Assembly: GCF_007923445.1 (NCBI RefSeq)
Contig: NZ_VOJI01000002.1
Location: 62,001 to 126,000, forward strand
Source of the DNA: Puniceibacterium confluentis
Lineage (GTDB): Bacteria; Pseudomonadota; Alphaproteobacteria; Rhodobacterales; Rhodobacteraceae
Length of the DNA stretch: 64,000 nucleotides
Direction of reading: 5' to 3'
In this document: positions 52,950 through 63,802 of the stretch, piece after piece
Numbering within the stretch: the first letter of the stretch is position 1
Layout of the letters: each line of letters starts with the position of its first letter
Notes under the pieces: model-generated
Told to the model about the DNA's origin: nothing
Seen by the model: the letters and a program-made list of their open reading frames with translations, nothing else
Database searches by the model: none
Program-made: the position numbers and the translations under genes

Positions 52950-55039
52950 TCCAATCACCAGCACTGGCCGCCGGCCATTTTGCGCCTCTGGGGGCCACAT
53001 TCGATGGCGAAGGCGTGAATTTCGCCGTCTTTTCCGAACACGCCACCCGGATGACGCTCTGTCTCTTTTCTGCGGATGGAATGACCGAAACCCACCGCAT
53101 CGACCTGCCCGAACGTGATGGCGATGTCTGGCATGGCTATGTCGCCGGCCTGAAACCTGGCCAGCTGTACGGGCTGCGCGCCGATGGCCCCTACGCACCC
53201 GAAGAAGGCCACCGTTTCAATTACAACAAGCTGCTGACCGACCCATATGCCAAGCGGCTGACCGGTCATCCCAAGTGGCATGACGCCTTGATGGGCTATA
53301 CCGTCGGGCACGAGGATGAAGATCTCAGCTTTGACACCCGTGACAGCGCCAAGTACATGCCGCGCTGCGTGGTCGAGGACCCGAGCTTTGCCTGGGGCAA
53401 CGATGCGCCGCCCAACACTCCGATCCAGCGCAGCATCATCTACGAAGCCCATGTCCGCGGCCTGACCGAGCTGCACCCGGATGTGCTCAGCAAGGGGGGG
53501 TTCCTGGCGCTGGCCTCGGATCCGATCCTCGAACATCTGGTCGCACTGGGCGTCACCGCCATCGAACTGCTGCCGGTCCACGCCTTTATCAACGACCGCT
53601 TTCTGGTGGAAAAGAACCTCACCAACTACTGGGGCTACCAGACGCTCGGCTTCTTTGCGCCGGATCCGCGCTATCTGACCAAGAACGCGCTGTGGGAATT
53701 CCAGCACATGGTCGCGCGGCTGCACAGTGTCGGGATCGAGGTCATCCTTGACGTGGTCTACAACCACACCGGCGAGGGCAGCGAACAGGGCCCGACGCTG
53801 GCCTTTCGTGGCCTCGACAATGCCAGCTATTACCGTCTCGCCGACGACAAGCGGTTTTACATAAATGACACCGGCACCGGCAACACGGTGAACATGGATC
53901 ACCCTATGGTGCTGCGCATGGTGATGGACTCCCTGCGTTACTGGGTCGAGGTGATGCATGTGGACGGTTTTCGCTTTGACCTCTGCTCGACCCTGGGGCG
54001 CACCGCCACCGGGTTTGATCGCAATGCCGCGTTCTTTCAGGCGCTGCGGCAGGATCCGACGCTGGCAAACGTCAAGCTGATCGCGGAACCCTGGGACATC
54101 GGGCCCGGCGGCTATCAGGTTGGCGCCTTCCCGCCGCCGTTTTCGGAATGGAACGACAAGTACCGCGATTGCGTGCGCAAATTCTGGCGCGGCGACGCAG
54201 GACAGGTGGCCGAACTTGCCGACCGTCTCACCGGGTCGGCACCGCAGTTCGACCATTCCGGACGCCCGGCCACCGCCTCGGTCAACCTCATCACCGCGCA
54301 TGACGGCTTTACCCTTGCCGATGTCACATCCTACGTCGAGCGGCACAACGAAAAGAACGGCGAGGACAACCGCGACGGCCACGGATCGAACCACTCTGAC
54401 AACTTCGGTGTCGAGGGTCCGACCGATGACGCGACAATCAACTCCGCCCGTGCCCGCCGCCGCCGCAACATGCTGGCCACGCTGCTGCTGTCACAGGGCA
54501 CGCCGATGATCCTGGCCGGGGATGAGTTTGGCAATTCGCAACAGGGCAACAACAACGCCTATTGTCAGGACAATGAAACCGGCTGGCTCGACTGGGCCAA
54601 TGCGGATCACGACCTGATGGCCTTTGCCACACGGCTCATCGCCTTTCGCAAGGCGCATCCGATCCTGCGGCAGAAACGGTTTCTGCACGCCCGGGAACGT
54701 ATCGTCGACGGGATCGAGGATCTGTTCTGGTGGCGCGCCGATGGCGAGCACATGCAGCAGGACGACTGGAATTCCGCGGACTTGCGGTTTCTCGCGGTCG
54801 AGATGCGCACCGCAAGCGGAACCCCGAAATACGCTGTCCGCGAAGAGGCGATCCTGCTGGCCTTCAACGCCGGAGAGGCGGTGGACATGACGCTGCCCGA
54901 GGCGCCGGAGGGCAAGCGCTGGGTGCTGCACCTCGACACCGCCAATCCCGAACATCTGCCCGCACCGGCGAACGAGCCGACTTATGCGATGGCCGCTGAA
55001 TCCGTGGTCGCCATGGTGCTTGAGGCACGGCGTGACTGA
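52946..55039 (+). CDS. glgX: glycogen debranching enzyme
   Basis: A 697-residue GH13 isoamylase-type enzyme that removes the short alpha-1,6 branches left by GlgP. N-terminal CBM48-like domain; nucleophile Asp345 in GFRFDLCS, acid/base Glu381 in LIAEPWD, and NLITAHDGFTL further on. Coupled by overlap to glgA before it and malQ after it. Confidence 0.97.
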   Translation: MIQSPALAAGHFAPLGATFDGEGVNFAVFSEHATRMTLCLFSADGMTETHRIDLPERDGDVWHGYVAGLKPGQLYGLRADGPYAPEEGHRFNYNKLLTDPYAKRLTGHPKWHDALMGYTVGHEDEDLSFDTRDSAKYMPRCVVEDPSFAWGNDAPPNTPIQRSIIYEAHVRGLTELHPDVLSKGGFLALASDPILEHLVALGVTAIELLPVHAFINDRFLVEKNLTNYWGYQTLGFFAPDPRYLTKNALWEFQHMVARLHSVGIEVILDVVYNHTGEGSEQGPTLAFRGLDNASYYRLADDKRFYINDTGTGNTVNMDHPMVLRMVMDSLRYWVEVMHVDGFRFDLCSTLGRTATGFDRNAAFFQALRQDPTLANVKLIAEPWDIGPGGYQVGAFPPPFSEWNDKYRDCVRKFWRGDAGQVAELADRLTGSAPQFDHSGRPATASVNLITAHDGFTLADVTSYVERHNEKNGEDNRDGHGSNHSDNFGVEGPTDDATINSARARRRRNMLATLLLSQGTPMILAGDEFGNSQQGNNNAYCQDNETGWLDWANADHDLMAFATRLIAFRKAHPILRQKRFLHARERIVDGIEDLFWWRADGEHMQQDDWNSADLRFLAVEMRTASGTPKYAVREEAILLAFNAGEAVDMTLPEAPEGKRWVLHLDTANPEHLPAPANEPTYAMAAESVVAMVLEARRD

Positions 55040-56936
55040 TGCCTTCACAGAACTGGCCGCCAGTTTCGGAGTCGTCCCGCAGTTTGTCGATCTGACCGGC
55101 ACCACGCGGACCACTTCGCCGGACACGGCGCGCGCTCTGATCGCGGCGATGGGCCACCGGGTGGAAAGCGCGACCGAGGCGCAGGAACTGGCCCGGCACA
55201 TCGCCGCACAGGCGCAAGGCTTGCCGCGCTGGCAGGTCTGCCAGCCGGGAAAACCCGCCACCCTGCCCCTGCCCGAGGATGCCGACTGGCAGATAACCTG
55301 CGAGGACGGACGTGGCATCGAGGGGCGCGGTCCGGTTCTGCCCCCCCTGCCGATGGGGCGTCATGTCCTGCGCAATGGTGCGGCGCAGACCACCCTCCTG
55401 GTGGCCCCGGCGCGGCTGCCGCTGCCCCCCCGGCTCTGGGGTCTGATCGTGCCGCTGGCCGGTCTGCGCACCAGCGCGCGCGGCGGTATCGGCGACTATT
55501 GCGACCTCGGCGCGCTCGCGCGGGGACTGGGCGGTCACGGCGCGGCCTTTCTGGGCATAAATCCGGTGCACGCCGGTTTTGGCTGCGATCCTGCGGGGTT
55601 CAGCCCCTACACGCCGTCCCACCGCCGCCGGCTGTCGCCCCTGCACCTGCATGCCGAGGAAACGACGCTGCCGGGGCGCCCCCTGATCGACTTTGGCACC
55701 GAGATTCCGGCGCGCCTTTCGGCCCTCGAGGAGGCGTATGCCGACTTTGTCGAAAATGGCGACTGCGCCGCCTTTGAAGCCTATCTGCTGCGGGACGGCG
55801 CGTCCTTGCAGACCTTTGCCACCCATCAGGCCCTGTCCGAACGCCACGGCGCCTACTGGAACCTCTGGCCCGAGGACCTTCAGGACCCCGGCAGCACGGC
55901 AGTCCGTCAAGCCGCGCAAGAGCTGGCCCCCCGGGTGCGGTTCCATGCCTGGCTGCAGTGGCGGGCCGAAGACCAGCTGGGCGCCGCCGCGCAGGCGGCC
56001 CGCGATGGCGGCATGGCCCTTGGCCTTTATCTTGACCTGGCCGTCGGCACCCATCCGCACGGCGCCGAAACCTGGGAAGACCGGTCCAGTTTCGCCTTTG
56101 GCGCCGCGCTGGGGGCACCGCCCGATGCCTTTTCCAAGGACGGGCAGAACTGGCAGCTTGCGCCGTTCAACCCGCAGGCGCTGATCGACGGGCACTTTGC
56201 CGCGCTCGCCGAAACGCTGCGCTGCCAGTTCCGCAGCGCCGGGATGCTGCGCATTGACCACATCCTGGGGTTTGACCGCGCCTTCTGGGTGCCTGACGGC
56301 GCACCGGGCGCCTATGTGCAGATGCCTCTGGACGCCATGCTCGCCGTGGTGCGGATCGAAGCCGCCCGCGCCGGTGCAGTGGTGGTCGGCGAGGATCTGG
56401 GCAACATCCCGGACGGCTTGCAAAAGGCGCTGGCGGCCTCTGGCATCCTGGGCTGCCGTCTGACGATCTTTGAGCAGAATGGCCGCAAATCGCCGCGGTT
56501 CCGCAGCCCCAGGGCCTATGCCCAGGCCAGCATCGCCAGCTTTTCCACCCACGACCTGCCCACCTGGGACGGCTGGCGGCAGGGGCACGAAATCACACTG
56601 CGCCACACCCTCGGCTCCATCGACGACGCCACCGCCGAGGCCGCGCGGGCCTGGCGCGCGGGCGAAGTCGCCGCCCTGGACCGCGACACCGGCGGACCCG
56701 GCGCCGGCTCGCCGGCGGACGTCAGCCGGATGCACGACCATCTGGGCCGCAGCGCCTCGCGGGTTGCAGCGTTGCAGATCGAGAATATCCTGGGCATCCG
56801 CGATCAACCCAACCTGCCCGGCACCGTGACCGAGTATCCAAACTGGCGCCAGCGTCTTCCGGCGGGACCGGATGCCATACTGCAAGACCCCCGGCTGGCA
56901 GACGCCGCCGCCGTGATGAAACGCCACGGGCGTTAG
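55032..56936 (+). CDS. malQ: 4-alpha-glucanotransferase (amylomaltase)
   Basis: A 634-residue GH77 enzyme that recycles maltooligosaccharides. GTG start at 55032, inside the last codons of glgX, with GAGG six bases upstream. An N-terminal extension (1-130) precedes the catalytic barrel; nucleophile Asp409 in LRIDHILGF, acid/base Glu454 in VGEDLGN. The SASIASFSTHDLPTWDGW segment holds the third acidic residue. pgm follows by 12 bases. Confidence 0.95.
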   Translation: MTDAFTELAASFGVVPQFVDLTGTTRTTSPDTARALIAAMGHRVESATEAQELARHIAAQAQGLPRWQVCQPGKPATLPLPEDADWQITCEDGRGIEGRGPVLPPLPMGRHVLRNGAAQTTLLVAPARLPLPPRLWGLIVPLAGLRTSARGGIGDYCDLGALARGLGGHGAAFLGINPVHAGFGCDPAGFSPYTPSHRRRLSPLHLHAEETTLPGRPLIDFGTEIPARLSALEEAYADFVENGDCAAFEAYLLRDGASLQTFATHQALSERHGAYWNLWPEDLQDPGSTAVRQAAQELAPRVRFHAWLQWRAEDQLGAAAQAARDGGMALGLYLDLAVGTHPHGAETWEDRSSFAFGAALGAPPDAFSKDGQNWQLAPFNPQALIDGHFAALAETLRCQFRSAGMLRIDHILGFDRAFWVPDGAPGAYVQMPLDAMLAVVRIEAARAGAVVVGEDLGNIPDGLQKALAASGILGCRLTIFEQNGRKSPRFRSPRAYAQASIASFSTHDLPTWDGWRQGHEITLRHTLGSIDDATAEAARAWRAGEVAALDRDTGGPGAGSPADVSRMHDHLGRSASRVAALQIENILGIRDQPNLPGTVTEYPNWRQRLPAGPDAILQDPRLADAAAVMKRHGR

Positions 56937-58580
<1,644 letters not shown>

Positions 58581-58601
58581 ACACCAATGACAGGAGGGTG
58601 C

Positions 58602-60968
58602 ATGCCCCTCAACGACCGTATCTCCTTTGACGAAACCGCGGCCCAGGCCCGGGCCGACGCCTGTCACAAGATCCTGATGACAGCGGAAACCCGGTTCGAC
58701 GGCGAACAGCAGATCGCCCGCCACCTTGGCGGGCAGATCGACGGCGGGACCGCCTGTTTCGGCTTCTGGGTGCCGGAGCTGGCGGAACACCGGGTGCCGG
58801 GGGGGGATGTGTTTCTTGAGGTGCTGGCGCCGTTGACGCCGCTGGACCTGACCGTCGCACATCAGGATGTGGCGTTCGAGCGGGCATACATACCCGTCAT
58901 CCGGCTGGACGAGCACTGCTTTACCGCCGTGCGTGGCATGGTGGCCGGCAGTCGCGGCCGGATCGGCGATTTCTACGCCCTGACCTGGCGCGACAGCAAC
59001 GACGTCTGGCATCGCATCCTCGACCCGCTGGCGATGTCCCTGCCCTTTGGCGTGATGGCGCCGGCAGAGCTTTACGACGTCGCCGCCATGCAGTCCGCCC
59101 GCACCGACGCCGCCTATTTTCAGGCGCTGAAAGGCGCGGTGCCGCACAAGTTCGGCCCCCCCACCAACATCCTGCAGATCCACGTGCCCTCGGCCACGGC
59201 CGGCGGCACCATCGCCGCGCTTACCCGACAGTTCGAACGCCTGGCAGAACGTGTGTCACGCGGTCTGCCGCTGGATCCCGCCGACCAGTTGTTCACCGGC
59301 TATGACTCGGTGCAGCTGCTGCCGGTCGAGCCGACCACCGTCTATGAAACCGGTCCCGATTTCTGGCAGGAATCCCAGGACACCGACACCGGTGTCACCG
59401 TGTCGCTGCTGCGGCCCGACACCACCAACTGGGGCTATGACATCGTGATTTCGGGCATGGCCACGGTGAACCCGGTGCTGCTGGAAAGCGGTCGCCCGGA
59501 CGAGCTGGTCGACCTTGCCTGTGTTCTGCACAACTTTCCCGGCAAGCCGAAGAAACTGGTGTTCGACGTGGTGTTCGGCCATTCGGACAATCAGGGTCTG
59601 AACGCGCTCAACCCGCATTTCTTTGCCGGGCCGAACATGTACGGCCAGAACCTCGACTACCAGAACCCGGCGGTGCGGGCGATCCTGCTGGAAATGCAGC
59701 GGCGCAAGGTGAATTTTGGTGCCGACGGCGTGCGTGTCGACGGGGCACAGGATTTCAAGTTCTGGGATCCGCAGGGACAGCGCATGGTGCATGACGACGA
59801 CTATCTGCAAAGCATGGCCGATATCGTGCAGCAGGTCGCGGGCACGGAATACCGTCCGTGGTTCATCTTCGAGGACGGTCGTCCCTGGCCGGACGAGGAC
59901 TGGGAGCTGAGTTCGACCTACCGATCGGTGATCGAGACGCAGCGCGACGACGATGTGTTCCAGTGGGGGCCGCTGACCTTTGCCCACAACACGCCGTTTC
60001 TCTACACCTTCTGGCTGGGCAAGTTCTGGCGCATCCGCGAATGCCTGTCGGTCGGGTCGAACTGGATTTCCGGCACTTCGAACCACGACACCCTGCGCCG
60101 GGGCACCCAGGTCAGCCCCGAGATGAACATCAACACCGGGCTCGGGCATTCGCGGATGGAAATTCTCGACAAGGCGTATGACAACCCGGCTGTGCACACC
60201 CTGACCTATGCCGCCCTGCCCGGTGTGCCGATGGATTTCCTCAACGCGATGGCGCGCGGGTCATGGGGGTTCATCCGCAATCAGGACGACAAATACGGCG
60301 TCAAGGTCGTGGCCGAAGAGGCGATCAGCCTCAAGTGGCAGGTCGATGAGTACAGCTATTCCATCCCCTCGAACTTTCGCCGTCTCAAGGAATTCGGCTT
60401 TGAAACCCGCGCCGATCTGGCCCGGTTCTGCGAATTCCTGCCGGCGCTGGTGGTGGTGACGGAATACGACCTCGAGGACATCGCGCGCCTGCTCAACGCC
60501 ACCGACCCCAGGCTTGCCGGGCCGCACTACACGGTCGCCACCCTGAAACAGGTGGCGCGGGCCTGGATGGACGACATGCACGACTACTGCAACATCTCGC
60601 ATTCCCTGCCTGGGCTGGACCCGGTGCAGTCGGCCTACACGCTGTCTTTGCGCGAATTCCGCCGGGCGCGGCCGTGGCTGCGCGACAATTACGGGCCAAA
60701 GGACCATTTCGGCTATGTCGAGCCACTGAACGGCCGCACCCTGTTCACGGCACTGCGGCATGGCCCCGATGGCGAGCAGGTCTACAGCGTCCTGCACATG
60801 GAGGGCAAACCCACCACCGACATCGACCCGCTGCGGCTGGGCGTGCCCGGCACCGAAGGCTTCGGCTGGCAGTGTGCCTTGCGCGCGCCCGGGATCGGAT
60901 CCGACTACCTGAGCGGGCCGATCGTGCTGCGCGACTCGATGGCGCTGGTGTTCACCCGCAAGGGCTGA
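58602..60968 (+). CDS. GH13-like hydrolase resembling glucosylglycerol hydrolase (GghA)
   Basis: A 788-residue protein ending the glycogen operon, 21 bases after pgm. A long N-terminal part (1-230) precedes an alpha-amylase-type barrel. Catalytic candidates: nucleophile Asp380 in GVRVDGA, acid/base Glu424 in FIFEDGRPW, stabiliser Asp496 in TSNHDTL; FDVVFGHSDN (321-330) stands for the first conserved region. Size and pattern recall cyanobacterial/marine GghA, which cleaves the osmolyte glucosylglycerol to glucose and glycerol. This match is from memory of the family and has not been tested; a glucan hydrolase or other GH13 is possible. GGAGGG before the start. Confidence 0.6.
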   Translation: MPLNDRISFDETAAQARADACHKILMTAETRFDGEQQIARHLGGQIDGGTACFGFWVPELAEHRVPGGDVFLEVLAPLTPLDLTVAHQDVAFERAYIPVIRLDEHCFTAVRGMVAGSRGRIGDFYALTWRDSNDVWHRILDPLAMSLPFGVMAPAELYDVAAMQSARTDAAYFQALKGAVPHKFGPPTNILQIHVPSATAGGTIAALTRQFERLAERVSRGLPLDPADQLFTGYDSVQLLPVEPTTVYETGPDFWQESQDTDTGVTVSLLRPDTTNWGYDIVISGMATVNPVLLESGRPDELVDLACVLHNFPGKPKKLVFDVVFGHSDNQGLNALNPHFFAGPNMYGQNLDYQNPAVRAILLEMQRRKVNFGADGVRVDGAQDFKFWDPQGQRMVHDDDYLQSMADIVQQVAGTEYRPWFIFEDGRPWPDEDWELSSTYRSVIETQRDDDVFQWGPLTFAHNTPFLYTFWLGKFWRIRECLSVGSNWISGTSNHDTLRRGTQVSPEMNINTGLGHSRMEILDKAYDNPAVHTLTYAALPGVPMDFLNAMARGSWGFIRNQDDKYGVKVVAEEAISLKWQVDEYSYSIPSNFRRLKEFGFETRADLARFCEFLPALVVVTEYDLEDIARLLNATDPRLAGPHYTVATLKQVARAWMDDMHDYCNISHSLPGLDPVQSAYTLSLREFRRARPWLRDNYGPKDHFGYVEPLNGRTLFTALRHGPDGEQVYSVLHMEGKPTTDIDPLRLGVPGTEGFGWQCALRAPGIGSDYLSGPIVLRDSMALVFTRKG

Positions 60969-61001
60969 GGATGCTGACCGGCCCGCCCGGGTCTGGTCGT
61001 C

Positions 61002-62948
61002 TCAGATCGCGACACGCCGCACCCCGGCCACCGGCAGCGTCCCCGCGACGGTGTCGACCGGATGCGGAGCGTGGTTGAACCAGAACCTTTCGGTTCCGGT
61101 GTCGCGGACGCGCACGCCCTCCGGCAGGTCCAGGGTTTCCAGCCCGGCCAGATCACACAACTCTGACAGCAGCCGGTGCAGCGCCGCCGCGTCGCCCCAT
61201 CCGCCCATGTAGGTCACATGCCCGGCCCGCTGTGCCACAACGGCCCCGTCCTCGCTGGTCAGCACCGCCGGGGCCGTGCCTTCCAGCTGTTCCAGCCAGC
61301 CGGTCACCGCACCTCCGCCTGCCAGAGTCACCGGCATATCGGGCCGCAAGCTTTCCAGCCGGGACACCGTCACCCCCAGCCCCGGCCAGTCCGGCGGCAG
61401 CGGCACGGGCAGAGTGAAGTCAGCGTCCCGCGCGGCGGTGCGCGGGCCGATCAGCACCTGCGCATTGCAGGCGTTCAGTGCGGATTTCAGATCCTCCGGG
61501 ACAACGATCAGACCCGGCGCCAGAACAAGCGCATAGCCAGCGAAGTCCCGGGTTGTCGGCGGCAGGATATCCACCGACAGCCCCAGCCGCCGCAGTGCCC
61601 GGTAATGCGCCAGCACGAGATCGAAATAGCTCAGCCCGGCGCCGTGCGGCTGGATCTGCCACATCCATTCCGACCCATAGTCGAACACCAGCGCCACCGG
61701 CGCCTGCGTCTGTGCCACGTCCGGGGCGTCGGCCAGCTCTGCCGCCACCGCTTCCGCCTCGTGGAACGCCTGCGCCGCAACGCCATCCGGGCGCAGCATC
61801 CCGGCATGCAGCTGCTCTTGTGCAAAGGGCGCCTGCCGCCAGCGGAAATAACACACCGCCTCGGCGCCGTGGGCAAATGCCTCCCAGGTCCAGAGCCGCA
61901 CCATTCCCGGCAGCGGCGCCGGGTTGTAGGGGGCCCAGTTCACCGGCCCGGGCTGCTGCTCCATCACCCACCAGCGACCATGGCCCTGCCGGTGCGCGCC
62001 CTGCGCCCGCCCGACCGCACGATAGAGGTCATGGTGAAAGGCCTGGAAATCCGGATCGCCCTGACGGGCGTAATGGCGCTGCTGCGCCGGAGTCGCGCCG
62101 ACCCGGTCTTCGAGAAAGCCCAGCGGATAACTGTCCCAGGTCGCGATATCGAGATCGGCGCCGGTGGCAAAGTGGTCAAACTCGGTCACCCGCCCCATGT
62201 AGTTGTGACTGACCGGCGCGTCGGACAGACTGCGGATGATGTCGACCTGTGCGCGGTTGAATGCCACCACCTGATCCGACGAGAACCGCCTGAACGCCAG
62301 CACATGCGCCGGGTTTGGTTCGGTCACCGTCAGGTTGGGCAGGTCGATCTCGTCAAATCCGGCATAGTCCATCGACCAGAACACATTGCCCCACGCCCGG
62401 TTCAGGGCTGCGATGTCGCCGTCGTTGCCCGCCCCGGGATAGGCCCGGCGCAGCCAGCCCCGGAACGCCGCACGCGCCGCGTCCGAATAGCTGATCGCGG
62501 TGTCATGACAGCCATATTCGTTGTCGGTCTGCCAGGCCGCCACATGCGGATTCCGGCCGTATCGTTCTGCCAGCAGGGTGACGATGCGCCGACACTCCCC
62601 CAGATAACCGGGATGGGAAAAGCAGTAGTGCCGCCGCGATCCGAACCGGCGCGCGCGCCCCTCGGCATCCATCGCCAGCATGTCGGGGTGGCGCGTCAGC
62701 ATCCAGCGCGGCGGGGTCGCCGTCGGCGTGCCCAGCACCACCCGCAGCCCCGCAGCGCCCAGCACCGCGATCGCCTCGTCCAGCCAGTCAAAGCGCAGCT
62801 CGCCGGGTGTCGGCTCCAGACGGGTCCAGGCGAATTCGCCGATCCGCACCCAGGTCAGGCCGAGGTCCGCCATACGCGCGGCATCGTCCTCCCAGATGGC
62901 GCGCGGCCACTGTTCGGGATAATAACAGGTGCCCAGCGTCCGCTTCAT
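61002..62948 (-). CDS. GH42 beta-galactosidase
   Basis: A 648-residue GH42 enzyme. GTCYYPEQWP (6-15) is the usual start of the barrel; acid/base Glu144 in WQTDNEYG, nucleophile probably Glu330 in WVMEQQPGPVNW. The middle domain is of the amidotransferase-like trimerisation type and the end a small beta domain. No signal peptide: it acts on imported beta-galactosides. It starts 5 bases after the SMP-30 gene and converges with the GghA-like gene 33 bases apart. Confidence 0.93.
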   Translation of the reverse strand: MKRTLGTCYYPEQWPRAIWEDDAARMADLGLTWVRIGEFAWTRLEPTPGELRFDWLDEAIAVLGAAGLRVVLGTPTATPPRWMLTRHPDMLAMDAEGRARRFGSRRHYCFSHPGYLGECRRIVTLLAERYGRNPHVAAWQTDNEYGCHDTAISYSDAARAAFRGWLRRAYPGAGNDGDIAALNRAWGNVFWSMDYAGFDEIDLPNLTVTEPNPAHVLAFRRFSSDQVVAFNRAQVDIIRSLSDAPVSHNYMGRVTEFDHFATGADLDIATWDSYPLGFLEDRVGATPAQQRHYARQGDPDFQAFHHDLYRAVGRAQGAHRQGHGRWWVMEQQPGPVNWAPYNPAPLPGMVRLWTWEAFAHGAEAVCYFRWRQAPFAQEQLHAGMLRPDGVAAQAFHEAEAVAAELADAPDVAQTQAPVALVFDYGSEWMWQIQPHGAGLSYFDLVLAHYRALRRLGLSVDILPPTTRDFAGYALVLAPGLIVVPEDLKSALNACNAQVLIGPRTAARDADFTLPVPLPPDWPGLGVTVSRLESLRPDMPVTLAGGGAVTGWLEQLEGTAPAVLTSEDGAVVAQRAGHVTYMGGWGDAAALHRLLSELCDLAGLETLDLPEGVRVRDTGTERFWFNHAPHPVDTVAGTLPVAGVRRVAI

Positions 62949-62953
62949 GCCGG

Positions 62954-63802
62954 TCACAGCACCACGCGATGCGCGGCCAGCCCCCGGACACTGGTCGGCA
63001 CGCAAAAGGTCTGACCGGCCAGCGGATCGTTCCCGGCTGCGCCCTGCGCCGCCGATGTGACGAACAGCGTGCTCAGATCCGCGCCGCCAAAGGCCGGACA
63101 GGTGGTCTGGGCCGCCGCGACTCCCAGCGCCGTCAGGAACCGTCCGTCCGGCGAATAGCAGGCCACGCGCCCGGCGCCATACTGCGCATTCCAGACATTT
63201 CCCTGCCCGTCACAGACCGCGCCGTCCGGGCGCAGTTGTTCGTCGCGCAGGTCCAGCCAATCCTCGGGGTCGGCAGCGGGCCAGCCCTCCTGATCCAGCG
63301 TCACCCGCCGGATGATGCCGGTCGGCGTGTCGGCGAAATAGGCATAGGCACCGCCGGGGGCAAAGCAGATCGCGTTCGAGATCGTTATATCCGGATAAAG
63401 CAGGCGCAGCGTGCCCTTGTAGAACCGGTAGATTGCCCCCGCTCCGGGCTGCGCGGCCTTGCCCATCGTGCCGATCCAGAAACCGCCCCAGGGATCGGCC
63501 CGCCCGTCATTCGAGCGCGTCACCTGGTTGTCCGCCTCCAGCGGGCAGATGTGGGTCTGCGTCGCGGTCGCGGTGTCGAAACTGAACAGATCGCTTTCAG
63601 AGGCGATCAGCAACCGGGTGTCATCAATCCACCCCGCGGCCGAGACCATGCGGTCGAAATCCCAGTGCCGCTGGCCCTGTGCGTCGCGGGCATAAAGCCG
63701 TTTGCCAAGGATATCGCACCAGTAAAGCACTTGGGTTTCGGGGTGCCAAAGAGCGCCTTCGCCCAGCTGACACGCGGTATCGCTGTAGATCAGGTGGGTC
63801 AT
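62954..63802 (-). CDS. SMP-30/gluconolactonase family lactonase
   Basis: A 282-residue six-bladed propeller enzyme. CQLGEGALWHPE (11-22) contributes the metal-binding glutamate; SNDGRADPWGGFWIGTMG and ISNAICFAPGG give the asparagine/aspartate ligands, and RPDGAVCDGQGNVW the last one. It should hydrolyse a sugar lactone, here most likely galactonolactone given its neighbours. Its start overlaps the aldolase stop (ATGA, 63799-63802). Confidence 0.9.
   Translation of the reverse strand: MTHLIYSDTACQLGEGALWHPETQVLYWCDILGKRLYARDAQGQRHWDFDRMVSAAGWIDDTRLLIASESDLFSFDTATATQTHICPLEADNQVTRSNDGRADPWGGFWIGTMGKAAQPGAGAIYRFYKGTLRLLYPDITISNAICFAPGGAYAYFADTPTGIIRRVTLDQEGWPAADPEDWLDLRDEQLRPDGAVCDGQGNVWNAQYGAGRVACYSPDGRFLTALGVAAAQTTCPAFGGADLSTLFVTSAAQGAAGNDPLAGQTFCVPTSVRGLAAHRVVL

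Noticed and set aside
51357-53198. 613-codon minus-strand frame opposite glgA
   Set aside because: Antisense shadow; the coupled glgC-glgA-glgX starts confirm the plus strand.
61176-63014. 612-codon plus-strand frame opposite the GH42 gene
   Set aside because: Antisense shadow; residues are Arg/His/Pro-rich without motif, while GH42 catalytic residues are intact.
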